Positions 1 through 12,041 of a stretch of DNA of 64,000 nt are shown here, one piece after another (the stretch's first letter is position 1; each line of letters begins with the position of its first letter). The translations under genes were made by a program, and so were the position numbers. Under the pieces are notes generated by a model. The model made no database searches, was not told where the DNA came from, and saw nothing but the letters and a program-made list of their open reading frames with translations. The stretch is from Cryptomeria japonica (taxonomy: Eukaryota > Streptophyta > Pinopsida > Cupressales > Cupressaceae). The stretch covers positions 269,147,425 to 269,211,424 of the forward strand of contig NC_081415.1 in NCBI RefSeq assembly GCF_030272615.1. The letters run 5' to 3'.

Positions 1-504
1 ATCAATCAGTTATGATTTCAACATGTGCTGTAGGATTTTGAAATTGAAATTGATTTTCATTTTCAATTTGGATTTGAATTTGGACTTTCGAATGCTGAAA
101 TGCACATGAAATTAACTGAAAATCAGTTTTGGTGATATCTAAATTTGATGATTTGAAATTAGACAAAATTATTTGAAATTCACATTTGGGGAATTGGAAG
201 AATAAGTTAATTAATTCAAATAATTTAAATAAAATTATTTAAACATTAGAAATAGAATTAATTAAATTTTTAAGATTATTTAATTAAGGAAATTAATTAC
301 AATTAATTAAATAATTAATATTTGAGAAAGGTGGTAAATGATTAATTAATTAAAGAATAGAAATTAGATAATTAGAAATGTTGAATGATAATGATTGAGT
401 CAATTGAAAAGAAATAATTAGCTTAATCAAATAATTAAAGAATTACTTAATTAATTAGGAAGAATAATTAGTGATGATGAAAACGATATTTTTCAGTGTC
501 TACA
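1..504. other. AT-rich sequence, no gene
   Basis: Very AT-rich DNA built of interspersed aatt/taatta words. No coding, RNA or transposon structure is recognisable. Confidence 0.6.
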
Positions 505-718
505 GAAACAACTATGGTTCATTCAAAATTTAGCTTCCTTGATTGTTAGAAGCTCAAATTTAGGGTGTACTAAATTAATTCATTTGACCTTCCATTCATA
601 TTGTCTTTCGATGCGAATCTAATTCCAAGAGACAACATATGTAAAGACTACTAGACTACCACAAACTTATTTAGATTTTGAGATCTAATCATTTAATCAT
701 GGAACCAACATTATTATT
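505..718 (+). repeat. Dispersed repeat R1, copy 1, left part
   Basis: This segment closely matches 19334-19560 in the same orientation. It stops at an LTR element and resumes at 2979. No protein is visible in it and the family is not recognised. Confidence 0.75.
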
Positions 719-1046
719 TGTTAGAGTAATATTTTATTAGCTAATAATTATTTATTTAATTATTAGTCTATTATACTTTATGCTTAAGCTAAACTTAGGA
801 ATCTTATAATTCTTTAGGTTTTTTCTCCTTTAGGGTTTTGAGTATCCTCTTATAAGGATTCTCTCTTTGTATTTTCATAACAACTGTAATTATTGAATTG
901 CATTCTTGTTGCACAATCAATATGACTCCTCTTTTCTGGATCTTTGAATTCTGGCCTCAATAGCTTTTTTGCTTCTCTCTTTTTGTGAGAGGTTTTCATG
1001 CAGGTGATCTTTGGGAGATGTAGAATTATTTTTTCCTCAACTCCAA
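719..1046 (+). repeat. 5' LTR of the 719-2978 element
   Basis: It starts TGTTAGAG and ends just before the primer site. It differs from the 3' LTR by scattered substitutions and a short extra T/C-rich stretch near 823-835. Confidence 0.85.
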
Positions 1047-1048
1047 TA

Positions 1049-1063
1049 TGGTGTCAAAGCTCC
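1049..1063 (+). promoter_or_regulatory. Degenerate tRNA-Met primer-binding site
   Basis: tggtgtcaaagctcc lies 2 nt after the 5' LTR. It differs from the usual plant sequence tggtatcagagc at two positions. Confidence 0.7.
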
Positions 1064-1969
1064 AGATCTCCATTCCCCTGTTCTCTTCATGAGTGATTTT
1101 GGGCCTTGTTCTTTAGATCTGTGTATTCGGGGGTTTGTGTAATTGTTTTTTCCATTTTCTAGGGGTAGCTGATTTTTTAATAAATATTGGTGCCAAAAGG
1201 ACCTCATAGTTGGATTTTGAAGGCTGATTCCATGAATTTTGATATATAATTTGCCTATTTTCGATGATAGAGGCATGATTTTTTATTAGCACATTTTTCG
1301 AGGCATGAAAATCTGTACAGCTATACTTGCAAATGCGTCAGAAAATTTTTGTCAAAAAAAAATTAAAAAATACCCTCTTTATGCCCTACAAGAGTTTTTT
1401 TTTCTTTTGGCCGTAACTTGGTCATACGAAGGCGCTTTTTCAAAAATATCATATCGTCGGAAAACTCTTTTTGAGTTCTATCCAAATCTTGAGGTTTAAA
1501 CTTTTGATTTTGCTTTTTTGATGGTGTTTTTTGCTGTCAAAACCAGAGGTTCCTTTTTGCACTCCGAGAGACATCACTTGAGCATCCGAACTCCGTTTTA
1601 CGAAAACTTTATATTGTTGGAAAGATTGTTTTGTGTACTTTCTAGTCACATGAGTGTTCTTTCTAGATTCTGCTCTAGGTATATTTAATTCAGTTTTTTT
1701 CTTTTTAGCACTCTGGTAAATATGTTGAATGTTTCAGGTCCTAGGATCTCTTTCTTTGAGTAGGATGTCTCGTCTTTGGCTTTTTGTTTCCAGTCTTCTG
1801 TCTCTTCTTATCATTGTAGCATTTTATTTATGCAAACACACTAAGTTAAAGTGCCACCATGCATTGTATAATTGGGATCTTGCACATCTTGTGCCTTATT
1901 GTACATGCACTACTTATAAAGTGCTATGGGGGGGTTGATGTTTGCTTTTGTTTTCCATCTACCTTTGTC

Positions 1970-2036
1970 ACGTGAGTGTTCCTTCCATGACATTAGCCTC
2001 ATGATGTGTGTCAAGTGAGTGTTCCTTCCATGACAC
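1970..2036 (+). repeat. Short tandem duplication inside the LTR element
   Basis: The words gtgagtgttccttccatgac occur twice about 44 bp apart. This suggests a local slippage duplication in the non-coding interior. Confidence 0.6.
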
Positions 2037-2666
2037 TATGTACTTTCTCTGCACCTTTGATGTTCCTGGTTCTTCATCATGCAGTTCTTGTTGGTCGTTT
2101 TTTCCAGTGTACCTGTCCCTCTCCCTTTTCAGCATTATGGGGAGGTTTGTCCTGTTGGTTCTAATTATTCCTTGGTTCAATTGATTAGCTCTTCAAGCTT
2201 TGGTGTTTCATGCCATCTGTATCTTTGAGTTCAGTTGTTTGCCTTTGTTTGCCATCTGATTTGAGTAGTGTCATTTGAGGACACTCATGCATATTACAGT
2301 CTTCTCTACCTAGTCATGTTCTATTTCAGTTGAGGTTCTTCAGATCAGTAGTTACTCTTCAATAGTGTTTGTAGCTATTTCTTGCTTTAGTGCTGTTCTT
2401 CATGCTCTTCATTTTTGTTCCTATCTTCTGAAACACTCTTGTTTGGAGGCTTCGTAGTCCTTCACTTGAGCTTTCATCTCTTCTTGGAGAGGATTTTCGT
2501 TCCCATAGGGTTTTCTCCTTTTTCTCCACTTTACAAAGATTTTATTGTACTTGGGTACCTCATCAGGCCTAGTTGTCGGGACCCATTGTTGCTTTCCTAC
2601 ATTTTTTACATGTTTTTTAGTCCTTAGTTATTTTTAGCTACTCCCTAAGTTCATCTTAAAGGGGGG

Positions 2667-2978
2667 TGTTAGAGTAATCTTTTATTAGCTAATAATTATT
2701 TATTTAATTATTAGTCTATTATACTCTATGCTTAAGCTAAACTTAGGAATCTTATAATTCTTTAGGGTTTTGAGTATCCTCTTATAAGGATTATCTCTTT
2801 GTATTTTCATAACAACTGTAATTATTGAATTGCATTCTTGTTGCACAATCAATACGACTCCTCTTTTTTGGATCTTTGAATTCTGGCCTCCATAGTTTTT
2901 TTGCTTCTCTCTTTCTGTGACAGGTTTGCATGCAGGTGATCTTTGGGAGCTGTAGAGTTGTTTTTTCCTCAACTCCAA
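2667..2978 (+). repeat. 3' LTR of the 719-2978 element
   Basis: It is preceded directly by the purine tract at 2658-2666 and matches the 5' LTR over its whole length. It ends in ctccaa, followed by the tatt flank. Confidence 0.85.
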
Positions 2979-3494
2979 TATTAATGAATGGTGCCATAAG
3001 ATAAAAACCTTCTCTTTGTTGGAAACCAACAATTGATACATGTGGTGCTCAAACAATTGACAACTCATTAATAAGTTGATTGAAAAATATCTATAACTTT
3101 CAAACAGTATCACATTTTTTGAATCTGAAAGATGAGTCACATTATATGGTTCACATACTATATGATTAAAAAAAGAAAAATTGAATTTAATAAAGCTTTG
3201 ACCAAGTTATGGTGGTCAAACATACAAGTTTTTATATTTTAAAAAAGTTGCAGTTAAAAATTCATAATTAATTAATTATTTAAAGAAAAAAAAAAATGTG
3301 TCACATCTAGACATGAGTCTTCTACTTATATCTAAAATCTTATAAATAAATATTATGATTTGATTATGGACAAGGTGGTTAGACAGACACCCACTTCTTA
3401 TCTTTTTCTTGATATTTTAGTACTACTACATTGAAATTTGAAATTTTCCTCAAATATATTTCTTTTTTCAAATAACAACTAGTAGCCTAGAAAT
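2979..3494 (+). repeat. Dispersed repeat R1, copy 1, middle part
   Basis: The first 70 bp match 19545-19612. From about 3060 onward it matches the reverse complement of 46.8-47.2 kb. It is cut at 3494 by the copia element and resumes at 9400. Confidence 0.75.
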
Positions 3495-4381
3495 TGTAAG
3501 GAATTTAAGTAGCAAGACAACTTCCTACACTTACCTTGAGAGGAGAGTAATGCAAAAAAAATTCAGAACATTACAATAGTTACATAAAACATAAATTTTA
3601 ATAATAACATTCAAACCATAACATAGTGATTTACGTGGGGAAAACCCTTTCGAGAAAAAAACCCCACACTCCAAAAGCCACCCAATATTTTGACAATCAA
3701 AATAGATTACAATATACTTGTAGAGAAATCTCTTTGAAGGAGTAACACTAATCAAAGATTCAGAGGTAACTCAATAGCCATAAGACTCTTTTACACAACC
3801 TCTATCTCACACACCTCATATAAATGAGATACAATACAAGAAATCGTCAAACGGTATTACAAAACCATGGGCTAAAACCACCCAATAAGGTGTAGCCAAC
3901 CTTATCTCCCTTCTAGATGCCTTATGATGTGTTAAAAAACACATCAACACGTGTCCCTCCCTTTTACAACTCATTTATGTGTTCAATGTATTTTATATTT
4001 CCTATTTTAGGAGTACAAACTTCTGGAGGCCATAACTTGTGAACTGTGTGTTTGATTGACGAACTGTTCGAAGCCCCGAAAATCTCGCGAAGTGTTCTAA
4101 TGCCTCATAAAACACCATACCATTTATGCCCACTTTTCAAGAAATTTTTGGGCCTCTCAATTCCTCAAAATAAAATTTAAACCTTTCATTGAACCCCTCC
4201 AAAACAGAAAATTTAATATCTTCAAAACTAGCTGTGATCTTGCGACGTAACTTTACCAGAATGCTTATCTAGCCAATTAGAAGCTTCAGGGAGAATTTTG
4301 CACCATTTCGTGCCCAAATGAAAACTTATTATAAATAGTAACCTTATGTAAATGCAAGGTTGAGACACCATTTTCCCAACA
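3495..4381 (-). repeat. 3' LTR of copia element A
   Basis: It matches 8569-9399 end to end, with about 50 bp extra around 3880-3950. The adjacent aatctccca (4382-4390) is the complement of the polypurine tract. Confidence 0.9.
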
Positions 4382-4436
4382 AATCTCCCACTTGTCGAAC
4401 ACCTTGCAAGAGTAAAGGGAGTATCAAAACAATAAA

Positions 4437-6034
4437 TCAATTGCTAGGGGCCATGAGGCCCACAGAATCCGAACACCATTTGAACTTCTCTATGCTCACA
4501 ACCTTAGTTAAAACATCTGCAACAATCATCAAAGTTTCTACCTTAACCAGCTTCACCCTCCCAGCTTCGACCATATTTCTGACAAAATGATACTCAACAT
4601 CAATGTGCTTGGTCCGGGCATGAAATGTTAGGTTCTTAGCTAGGCAAATCGCACTCTGATTGTCATAATAAACTGTCACGACTCCTTGTTTTATTCTAAT
4701 GTCTGAACATAGTCTCTTAAGACAAATGGCTTCTTTACAAGCATGAGTAGCTGCCATATACTTTGCTTCAGTAGTGGACAAAGAAACCACAACCTATTGC
4801 TTACTCATCCAACTAATTGCACCACCAAATAAAGTAAACACATAAGCACTGGTGGATCTTCTTCTATCAATATCACTTGCCCATTCTGAATCCACATAAC
4901 CATGAATATCAAGGGAAATCATGTCTCCAACTGAATTACCATGATAACACAAAGAATACTCTGAGGTACCCTTCAAATATCTGAAGATTCTTTTGACTGC
5001 ATTCCAATGAACTCTACTAGGATTAGACATAATATCAACATAACTCCCACTGCTTGGGAAATATCTAGTCTAGTACAAACCAAATCATAAATCAAACTTG
5101 CAACTACACTTTGGTAAGGCACTTTGCTCATGTCTTCCGTCTCCGATGGGGATGTAGGACAATATGCAACAGATAATTTTGTTCCAACTATAAAAGGACC
5201 ACACAATGGTCTACAATCCTTCATGTTGAACCTCTATAACACTAATTTCACATACTTACTTTGGCCTATCCATAGATTTATGTTCACTCTATCTTTTCTA
5301 ATTTCCATCCTAATAATGTGTTTCGCTGCACCAAAATCTTTGATTTCAAATTTAGCAGTGAGATGAGGCTTAAGTTCTGATATCATACCTTTCCCTTTAC
5401 CAATGAATAACATATCATCAACATACAATGCAATGTACATGAAATGATCACAATCAGATTTATAATAAACACAATGATTTGATTTAGAACGCTCAAATCC
5501 TAAACTCAACACATATGCATCAAATTTCTGGTACCGTATCCTAAGACTCTGTTTGGGGCCATACAAAGATTTATTTAGTTTACAGACCAAATTACTTTTA
5601 CCTTTCACAACATAGTGCTCTGGTTGTGTCATATAAATATCCTCCTCCAAATCACCATGAAGGAAATTTTTTTTCACATCCATTTGTTCAACCTCTAAAG
5701 CATAAGCAACAACAATAGAAAGCAAAAATCTAATGGATGTCATTTTGGCAACAGGAGAAAATATCTCACCATAATCAACACCCTCAACTTGAGAGTAGGC
5801 TTTTGCAACCAACCTTGCTTTATACTTCTCAAAGATTCCATTTGAACCAATATTTTTCTTGAACACCCATTTGCAACCAACAGGCTTCTGTCCTTCAGGC
5901 AATGGTACAAGATCCCATGTATCATTCTTTTTCAAAGCTCCCATTTCTTCTTCCATAGCAATCTTCCAAGATTTTGCATCATTCATACCTAATACCTCTT
6001 CTACAAATTTTGATTCATCCACATTAGTATTCAA
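4437..6034 (-). pseudogene. Copia reverse transcriptase and RNase H (element A)
   Basis: This is the C-terminal half of a copia polyprotein. The RT begins with the typical W-x-x-A-M-x-x-E and K-P-V-G-C-K-W-V-F-K blocks, and the catalytic box is present as YVDD (near 5400-5420). RNase H follows with DSEWASD, SLSTTEAKY and DNQSAI blocks and ends with LTK and a stop at 4437. The reading moves between frames near 5230 and stops occur near 4793 and 5030, so no full protein can be made. It would normally copy element RNA into DNA inside the virus-like particle. The assignment is secure; activity is excluded by the lesions. Confidence 0.92.
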
Positions 6035-6241
6035 AGAAAAAATACATCTCCAATCATCGGGTGAATACCTTTTAGGTGGTTGTCTATGTCTTGTGAACCT
6101 TCGAACAAGCTGAGTTGGAGGTTCTTTGTCTTCTAAAGATTCAGAGCTAGATGAACTCTCCTCAACCTCTTGCCTATCCAGGGGTCTCTATTCAAATCTT
6201 TCAGGTGTAGAAGGAAATTGAATCACATCTTCCTTTTTAGT

Positions 6242-7640
6242 CTATTTTGGCTGCAATGTAACAAAAGGAGACTTAATTTCTCTAAAAATAACACTTCTAC
6301 TATGAATTACCTTTTGTGAAACACGGTCCCAAATCTTGTATCCTTTCACACCATAACTATACCTGATGGAGATACATTTCACAACCTTGTTCTCCAACTT
6401 TGTCCACTTCTCCTTTGGCACGTGCATATGCCTCATAGCCAAAAAATCTAAGTTGTCTCAATGAAGGCTTGTGACCTGACCATGCTACCATAGGCATTTT
6501 ATCAACAAGGGCTGATGTAGGAGACCTGTCAATCAGGTAGAAAGCAATGGCAACAACTTCAACCCAAAATTTTTGGTCTGGACCAACACCACTCAACATA
6601 CTCCTAGCCTTCTCCATTAGTGACTTCATTCTTTCTACAACTTCGTTCTGCTATGGAGAATACAGATTTGTCTTTTGTTTGTTAATGCCACAATCTTTAT
6701 AGAATCTATCAAAATCATTAGAGAAAAATTCACCACCATTATCAGTCCTTAAACATTTAATTTTCTTTCTAGTCTGCAATTCAACCATTGCTTTAAATTC
6801 TTTAAATTGACTGAGAAATTCAAATTTACTCTTTAGAAAATATACCCATGTCCTTCTACTAAAATCATCAATAAATGAAACATAATATGTGGATTTTCCA
6901 ATCAAAGGAACATCTACAGGACCAAACGCATCGGAATGAATAAGATCCAAAACACCACAAGTTTAATGAGAACTCAAGTAAAATTGAATGCGGTTTTGTT
7001 TTCGATAAATGCAATGCTCACAGAAATCACAGTCAAGATTAAAATCATTCAAACCTTCAACAAGGTTTTTATTTTTCAAGGTCTTTAGACCCTTTTCTCC
7101 AATGTGGCCAAGCCTCTGGTGTCATAACATAGTCTTCTATGTAGGTAGCTTTGCTTCAAAAGATAAAGCACCCATAGGTACCCAAAAACCATTTCCATAT
7201 GCTGAAGGTTAAACCCTCAAACATTCCACAGATTTACTTTTTATAGAAGTGCTATTACACTTAATAATGTATGCGTCTAGCTTATACAAAGTGCCAAACT
7301 TGACACCTCTAGCAATTACCATAGCACCCTTAATCATCTTACATCCTGCTTCAAAAAACATTACCTACACACCCACATCAATCAATTTGTTCACCGCTAA
7401 CAGATTTCATTTTAATCCAGGGATATGCATCACACCATTAATCCTTTTTATTCTACCATCAGAAAACTTGATTCTAAATTTACGTCAACCAACAATGTCT
7501 AAATGTGAATCATCACCCAAGTACACCTTACCTCCATTAAATTCTTCATGTTCAGAAAACTGATCTCTATTGGTAGTCATATAAAAAGATGCACCCGAGT
7601 CAATTAAGTAGGCATCCTTACCTGCATGAGTTGCCAAAGC
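6242..7640 (-). pseudogene. Copia protease remnant, GAG-pre-integrase and integrase (element A)
   Basis: Reading leftward, an aspartic-protease block (LIDSGAS, near 7610) comes first. A degenerate GAG-pre-integrase zinc segment follows (CEHCIYRKQ, near 7020). The integrase core shows HSDAFGP, FIDDFSRRTWVYFLK and RTDNGGEF, then the Q-x-E-x-x-E-R segment interrupted by a stop near 6650. The catalytic D, D and E residues can each be placed. Several stops and frame changes separate the pieces. In a live element this part matures the polyprotein and joins cDNA to the chromosome. Confidence 0.88.
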
Positions 7641-8444
7641 TGCAATAAATGCATCACCATCTTCCTTCTCAGACTCAGAATCAGAAACAATCTTCTTCTT
7701 TTCTTCTTTGCAGTACTTACGGATGTGACTTGGTTTACCACAATTCTAGCAAATGACTTTGGACTTTCCAAGAGATTTTGATCTCCCTCTTGATTTGGAC
7801 TTATCGCGCTCCTTATTCTTTTTGCCTTTCTCTTTAGGTCTTCCATGAATAGTAAGAGCTTCCTTTGAACTGACAGGTACCTTCCTCCGCATCTCTTCAC
7901 CAAGTAGAGAACCCACCACATCTTTAGACTTCAAAACAACAGAAGTACTACCGATAGCCATAACAAGAGAATCCCATGAATCAGACAAAGATTAAAGAAA
8001 GATCAGACATTTCTTCTCTTCGTTCATCTTAATATTGACAGATACTAATTGAGTCACCAACATATTGAATGCTTCCAGGTGGTCTGCAATTCGTCCACCC
8101 TCTTCCATCTTTAAGAAATACAATTTCTTCCTCAAGAAAATCTGATTTAATAAATATTTCGCTTCATACATTTCACCAAGCTTAGTCCATAGATTCTTTG
8201 CAATGTTTTCTTCATGGACATTGATTAGAACAGATGCCAGGCACAGTCTGATTAGACCTTTGGCTTTTCGGTCCATAACATCATACTGAGTCATCGCAGT
8301 AGGATCTGAGGGCCTTTCGACATTCACATAAAAAACATCCTATAGACATCGATCTATTAGCAAATCTTCCATCTTTAGCTTCCACATCTCAAAATTTGTT
8401 CCATTAAATTTCTCCACCTCTATTTTCCCTGACGAACTTGCCAT
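7641..8444 (-). pseudogene. Copia Gag (UBN2-type) pseudogene (element A)
   Basis: The ATG complement at 8442-8444 lies about 110 bp inside the primer site and opens MASSSGKIEVEKFNGTNF, a typical copia Gag start. The WKLKMEDLL, KNLWTKLGEMYE and LRKKLYFLKMEEG blocks of the UBN2 capsid family follow. Next come a very K/R/S-rich stretch and one zinc knuckle (C-G-K-P-S-H-I-R-K-Y-C, its first Cys lost to a stop). In-frame stops occur near 8342, 7990 and 7745. Gag would package element RNA. The family call is safe and the copy is dead. Confidence 0.88.
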
Positions 8445-8554
8445 TTGAAAATTCCTGTAACAAGATCAAACAGTGTCTTCTGCACAAGCTCCCACTCAAA
8501 TTTGGATTAGTTCAAAAAACCCAACAAACCACAACTGAAACCAAAGGTGATCAA

Positions 8555-8566
8555 GCTCTGATACCA
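8555..8566 (-). promoter_or_regulatory. tRNA-Met primer-binding site of element A
   Basis: gctctgatacca is the exact complement of tggtatcagagc. It lies 2 nt from the right LTR and fixes the minus orientation. Confidence 0.9.
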
Positions 8567-8568
8567 CT

Positions 8569-9399
8569 TGTAAGGAAGTTAAGTAGTGGAACAACTTCCT
8601 ACACTAACCTTGAGAGGAGGGTAATGCAAAACATTTTCAGATCATCACAATAGTTACACAAAATAGAAATAGATATAATAACATTCAAACCATAACAGAG
8701 TGATTTGCGTGGGGAAAACCCTTTCGAGAGAAAAAACCCACACTTCAAAAGCCACCCAATATATTATTCAACAATCAAAACAGATTACAATATACTTGTA
8801 GAGCAAGCTCTTTGCAGGAGTACCACTAATTAGAGATTCAAAGGTAACTCAATAGCCATAAGACTCTTACACACAACCTCTATCTCACACACCTCATATA
8901 AAGGAGATACAATACAAGAAACTGTTAAATGGTATTACAAAACCATGAGATAAAACACACATCAACACGTGTCCCTCCCTTTTACAGCTCATCTATGTGT
9001 TTGATGTATATTATATTTCTTATTTCAGGAGTACAAACTTCTAGAGGCCATGACTTGTGAACTGTGTGTCTAATTGACGAACCATTTGAAGCACCAAAAA
9101 GATCACGAAGTTCTCTATTGCCTTGTAAACCGCTACGCCATTTACACCCAATTTTCAGGGCATTTTGGGGCATCTAAAGTCCTCAAAATCAAATTTAAAC
9201 TTTTCCTTAGACCCTTCTAAAATAAAAAATTTAATATCTTCAAAACTAGCTGTGATCTTGTGACGTAGCTTTACCAGAATGCTTATCTAGCCAATCAAAA
9301 GCTTTGGGGATAGTTTCACACCATTTCATGCCTAAATGAAAACTTTCTATAAATAGCAACCTTATGTAAATGCAAGGTTGAGACACTATTTTCCCAACA
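8569..9399 (-). repeat. 5' LTR of copia element A
   Basis: It runs TGTAAGGAA to CCCAACA on the plus strand and pairs with 3495-4381. It carries the element promoter, on the minus strand. Confidence 0.9.
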
Positions 9400-9565
9400 A
9401 AAACTACATTCAATTTGCTACACATTCTATTATTACATATATTTTGAAATAATGTTGGCAACTTATTCATTTTTTTACGTCAAGTTGGCTAACTCCATTT
9501 CTAAATTTTCATTGCCACTTAAGGGCCTGTTTGGTCCACCATAATCCTACACATACCCATATACT
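9400..9565 (+). repeat. Dispersed repeat R1, copy 1, right part
   Basis: It matches the reverse complement of 46.62-46.78 kb, including gacgtcaagttg-like and taagggcctgtttgg words, and loses similarity after cacataccc. The gggcctgtttgg word recalls ends of some plant DNA elements, but no terminal repeat was found. Confidence 0.7.
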
Positions 9566-9756
9566 GCCTTCTAGGAAGCATAATGTTCTAAGTCGGCCAA
9601 GACAGAGATTCAACATAGGTCAACACTAAATATTCCGATGGTGGGAAGGAATGTGAAGTAGACCATGCCACAACACACATCATCATTTAGATCAACACAT
9701 TACATCCATTACGAATTTTAGACCCAAATCATGACTCACACGCTGCACCAATGCCG
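9566..9756. other. Sequence between R1 and element B
   Basis: No gene is visible. It may be the far side of the element D LTR into which B inserted, but no second D LTR is present to prove this. Confidence 0.35.
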
Positions 9757-10556
9757 TGTTGGCATTCTACACTCTTATGAGAATATTTGATATTGTCATT
9801 GATGGCAACCAACTGAAAATCACCTGGCAACCCACCGATAGTTACCAACACTGGCAATAGACTTCTACATATAGTGGCAGGCACTTCACCAGCAATGACA
9901 ACAATGCATACCGACACTCAAGCCAACATGGAATAAACTTTTGTTTATTGTTTTATAATGTAATTATCTCTTGTAAAGGTTGACATGGTATATTGTAAAA
10001 GACTCATATATGTATGAGATCTTATAGGTCATTTTGATATGATGTTGTATGAGAGAGAGAATATAGATGATATTTTTGTATAAGGTGATATAGTTGACAA
10101 TGAAGGTTTTGGTTATAGACTGAGCTTAAACTGGTACTGAACCTGGCATAACTGATGCTGATCTGAAGTAGTACATTGTATTGGATTTTGATAATCCATT
10201 TTGTAAGTCAGTGAGACTTCCATTTTGTAGTTGAGCAGTGAGCTCTAGGCTGCTAGCCATCCTGCATGTGCAGGCCCCTCATTGTAAGTAATATTTATTC
10301 ATTGGCCAGTGAGTGAATATTGTGGGTCACAAATCCCATGGAGGTTTTTCCCACACAGAGTTTCCTCGTTAATATCTTGTGTTATGGTGTGTTCTCTATG
10401 CTATCTCTGTTATTCTTATTTGCTTCCTTAATTCTTATTTACTAGTACACTATTTTGGGATACAAAGTTCTTAATAAGTTTAAATATTCTGCTAGCTGGT
10501 TAGACACTGATTCACCCCCCCTATCAGTGTCTTTTGGACTGTCATTGATTCTAACA
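9757..10556 (+). repeat. 5' LTR of element B
   Basis: The LTR is 800 bp. It carries gagcagtgagctctaggctg and cctgcatgtgcaggcccctc blocks that also occur in the LTRs of C and of the solo LTR at 20295. It ends tgattcaccccccctatcag...ctaaca. Confidence 0.92.
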
Positions 10557-10557
10557 A

Positions 10558-10569
10558 TTTGTATCAGAG
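10558..10569 (+). promoter_or_regulatory. Primer-binding site of element B
   Basis: ttgtatcagagc, one base from the canonical plant tRNA-Met site, lies directly after the 5' LTR. Confidence 0.85.
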
Positions 10570-10627
10570 CTTGGTCCTCTATTTTCAAAAGTCTAAGAGC
10601 TTGAGGAAGATTCTGACACCGGTACAG

Positions 10628-11739
10628 ATGGAGAACTTAAGAAAACAATTGGAAGGAGTTCTTATAGATTATGATGCAGAGAAATTGAAGAATATCAAAC
10701 TTGAAGATGATCTAAGGACTGCACATGAATTCATTAAAGGACTTCAGGAGAACTTTGCTTAGCACAAAACAAAAGAAAAGAACTCCATGAGAAGATGCAG
10801 AAAGATAATGATGAAAAAGAAACTCTTAGAGAACTTGTAAACAAGTTGAGACAAGAAAACAGTAATATGAAGAATGGAATACAAGATATGACTATGAGGT
10901 TATGTAAAGATATTGAAGACAGGAAAAAGAATGAATAAGATTTGACTCAGAGACTCAATGATGCTGGAAATGAAAATCTAAGACTTAGTCATGAAAATGA
11001 TATGCTGAAGACAGATCTGATTCACATGCAACATGATAAAATTGAGCTTATGAGACAAAAGGGAATTCTGGAAAATGAGTTGGCTACTCCAAATAAACAC
11101 AAAGACAAATTCAAGAAAAGTTCAAAGGAGCTTGAGGACATGCTGAAAAGTCAGAAACCTAATGGAGATACTAATGGACTTGGATTTAAAGTTGGAGAAA
11201 GTTCCGGTACTACAAACAATCTAGATCAAAACAAACCGGCAAGACAACCTAATGCTTATAAGTTTAATGGAAAATGTTTCAATTGCAACAAATATGGTCA
11301 TAGAGAAAATCAATGTAGATTTAGAAATAATCAGAATATTAATGCACCCACCGGTCAATGTTCCAAATGCAACAAAGTTGGTCATAATTCAGAAAATTGC
11401 AGAATGAATGTGAAATGCTATGTTTGTGGAAGATATGAACATTTATCTAATCAATGCATAACACAAACCATCATAGGATATGGAAAGGATATTCAGAGGA
11501 ATAATGTGACTTGTTATTCTTGAAACAAAATTGGACATATTGCTAAATTTTGTAGAAGCAAGACTTCACCGACAAACAATAAAGGATCCAATTTGAAAGG
11601 CAAAGAAAAGGTAGATGAGGTAAAGCAAGAATTTTCAAAACAATGGAATAGGAAGAGAGATCAGATAGTTGATGAAACTATCTCTATACCGGTAGAACAA
11701 AGTAATCCTCCACTGACAAGAGATTCTTCATCCAACTAA
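10628..11739 (+). pseudogene. Element B ORF1: coiled-coil, multi-zinc-knuckle Gag-like protein
   Basis: The start ATG (MENLRKQLEG) lies about 60 bp after the primer site, and element C has the same start (MENGLQQQ). The first ~200 residues are heptad-rich and charged, predicting a long coiled coil. CX2CX4HX4C knuckles follow from about 11275: CFNCNKYGHRENQC, CSKCNKVGHNSENC, CYVCGRYEHLSNQC, and a fourth (C-Y-S-stop-N-K-I-G-H-I-A-K-F-C) with a TGA at its second cysteine. No UBN2 or retrotrans_gag capsid domain is apparent. Stops at 10760 and 10936 and a frame change near 10765 break it. It probably bound element RNA. The role is inferred from the knuckles and position. Confidence 0.8.
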
Positions 11740-12041
11740 AAAGTAACCCTTTGGGTGTTGCAACAAGTTGAAAATCATGCAGATTACCCTCGGTTGATGG
11801 TGAGAAGATAGATTTCTTCCTTACCAGCAGATGTGTTAAGTTTTCACTTAACCAATGAGCATTTAATGCGGTTGGTGGAAGAAATGTTATTATAAATCAA
11901 CTAATTTCCCTCATTTTCAACTCACTGAGCATTCAAATTAGTAGAGAGCATGAAAATTGAGCGAAGGCATTCAAGGCGAAGGTGCGGAGTGATTTCTTCA
12001 CACATTTAGAATATTTTCAAGCAAGTAAAAGGTATTTTTCA

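Larger units (their letters stand above)
719..2978 (+). mobile_element. Small non-coding LTR retrotransposon (LARD/TRIM-like) inserted in R1
   Basis: Two direct repeats of about 0.3 kb (719-1046 and 2667-2978) start with TGTTAGAG and enclose about 1.6 kb. A degenerate initiator-Met primer site (tggtgtcaaagctcc) follows the left repeat and a purine tract (aaagggggg) precedes the right one. The flanks share tatt (715-718 and 2979-2982). R1 copy 2 at 19.3-19.6 kb gives the empty site, so the insertion is certain. No gag or pol can be read inside, so the element must depend on enzymes from elsewhere. At 2.3 kb it is long for a TRIM and short for a LARD. Confidence 0.85.
3495..9399 (-). mobile_element. 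Decayed Ty1-copia retrotransposon (element A)
   Basis: Long terminal repeats of 887 bp (left) and 831 bp (right) begin TGTAAGGAA and end CCCAACA. The complement of the tRNA-Met primer site (gctctgatacca) lies next to the right LTR and a purine tract lies next to the left one, so the element runs on the minus strand. Between them, gag, protease, integrase, RT and RNase H occur in copia order (integrase before RT). Many stops and frameshifts make it inactive. The LTRs differ by roughly one base in ten plus an indel, indicating an old insertion. The flanks (gaaat, aaaac) are a poor target duplication, but the R1 copy at 46.6-47.2 kb supplies the empty site. Confidence 0.93.
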
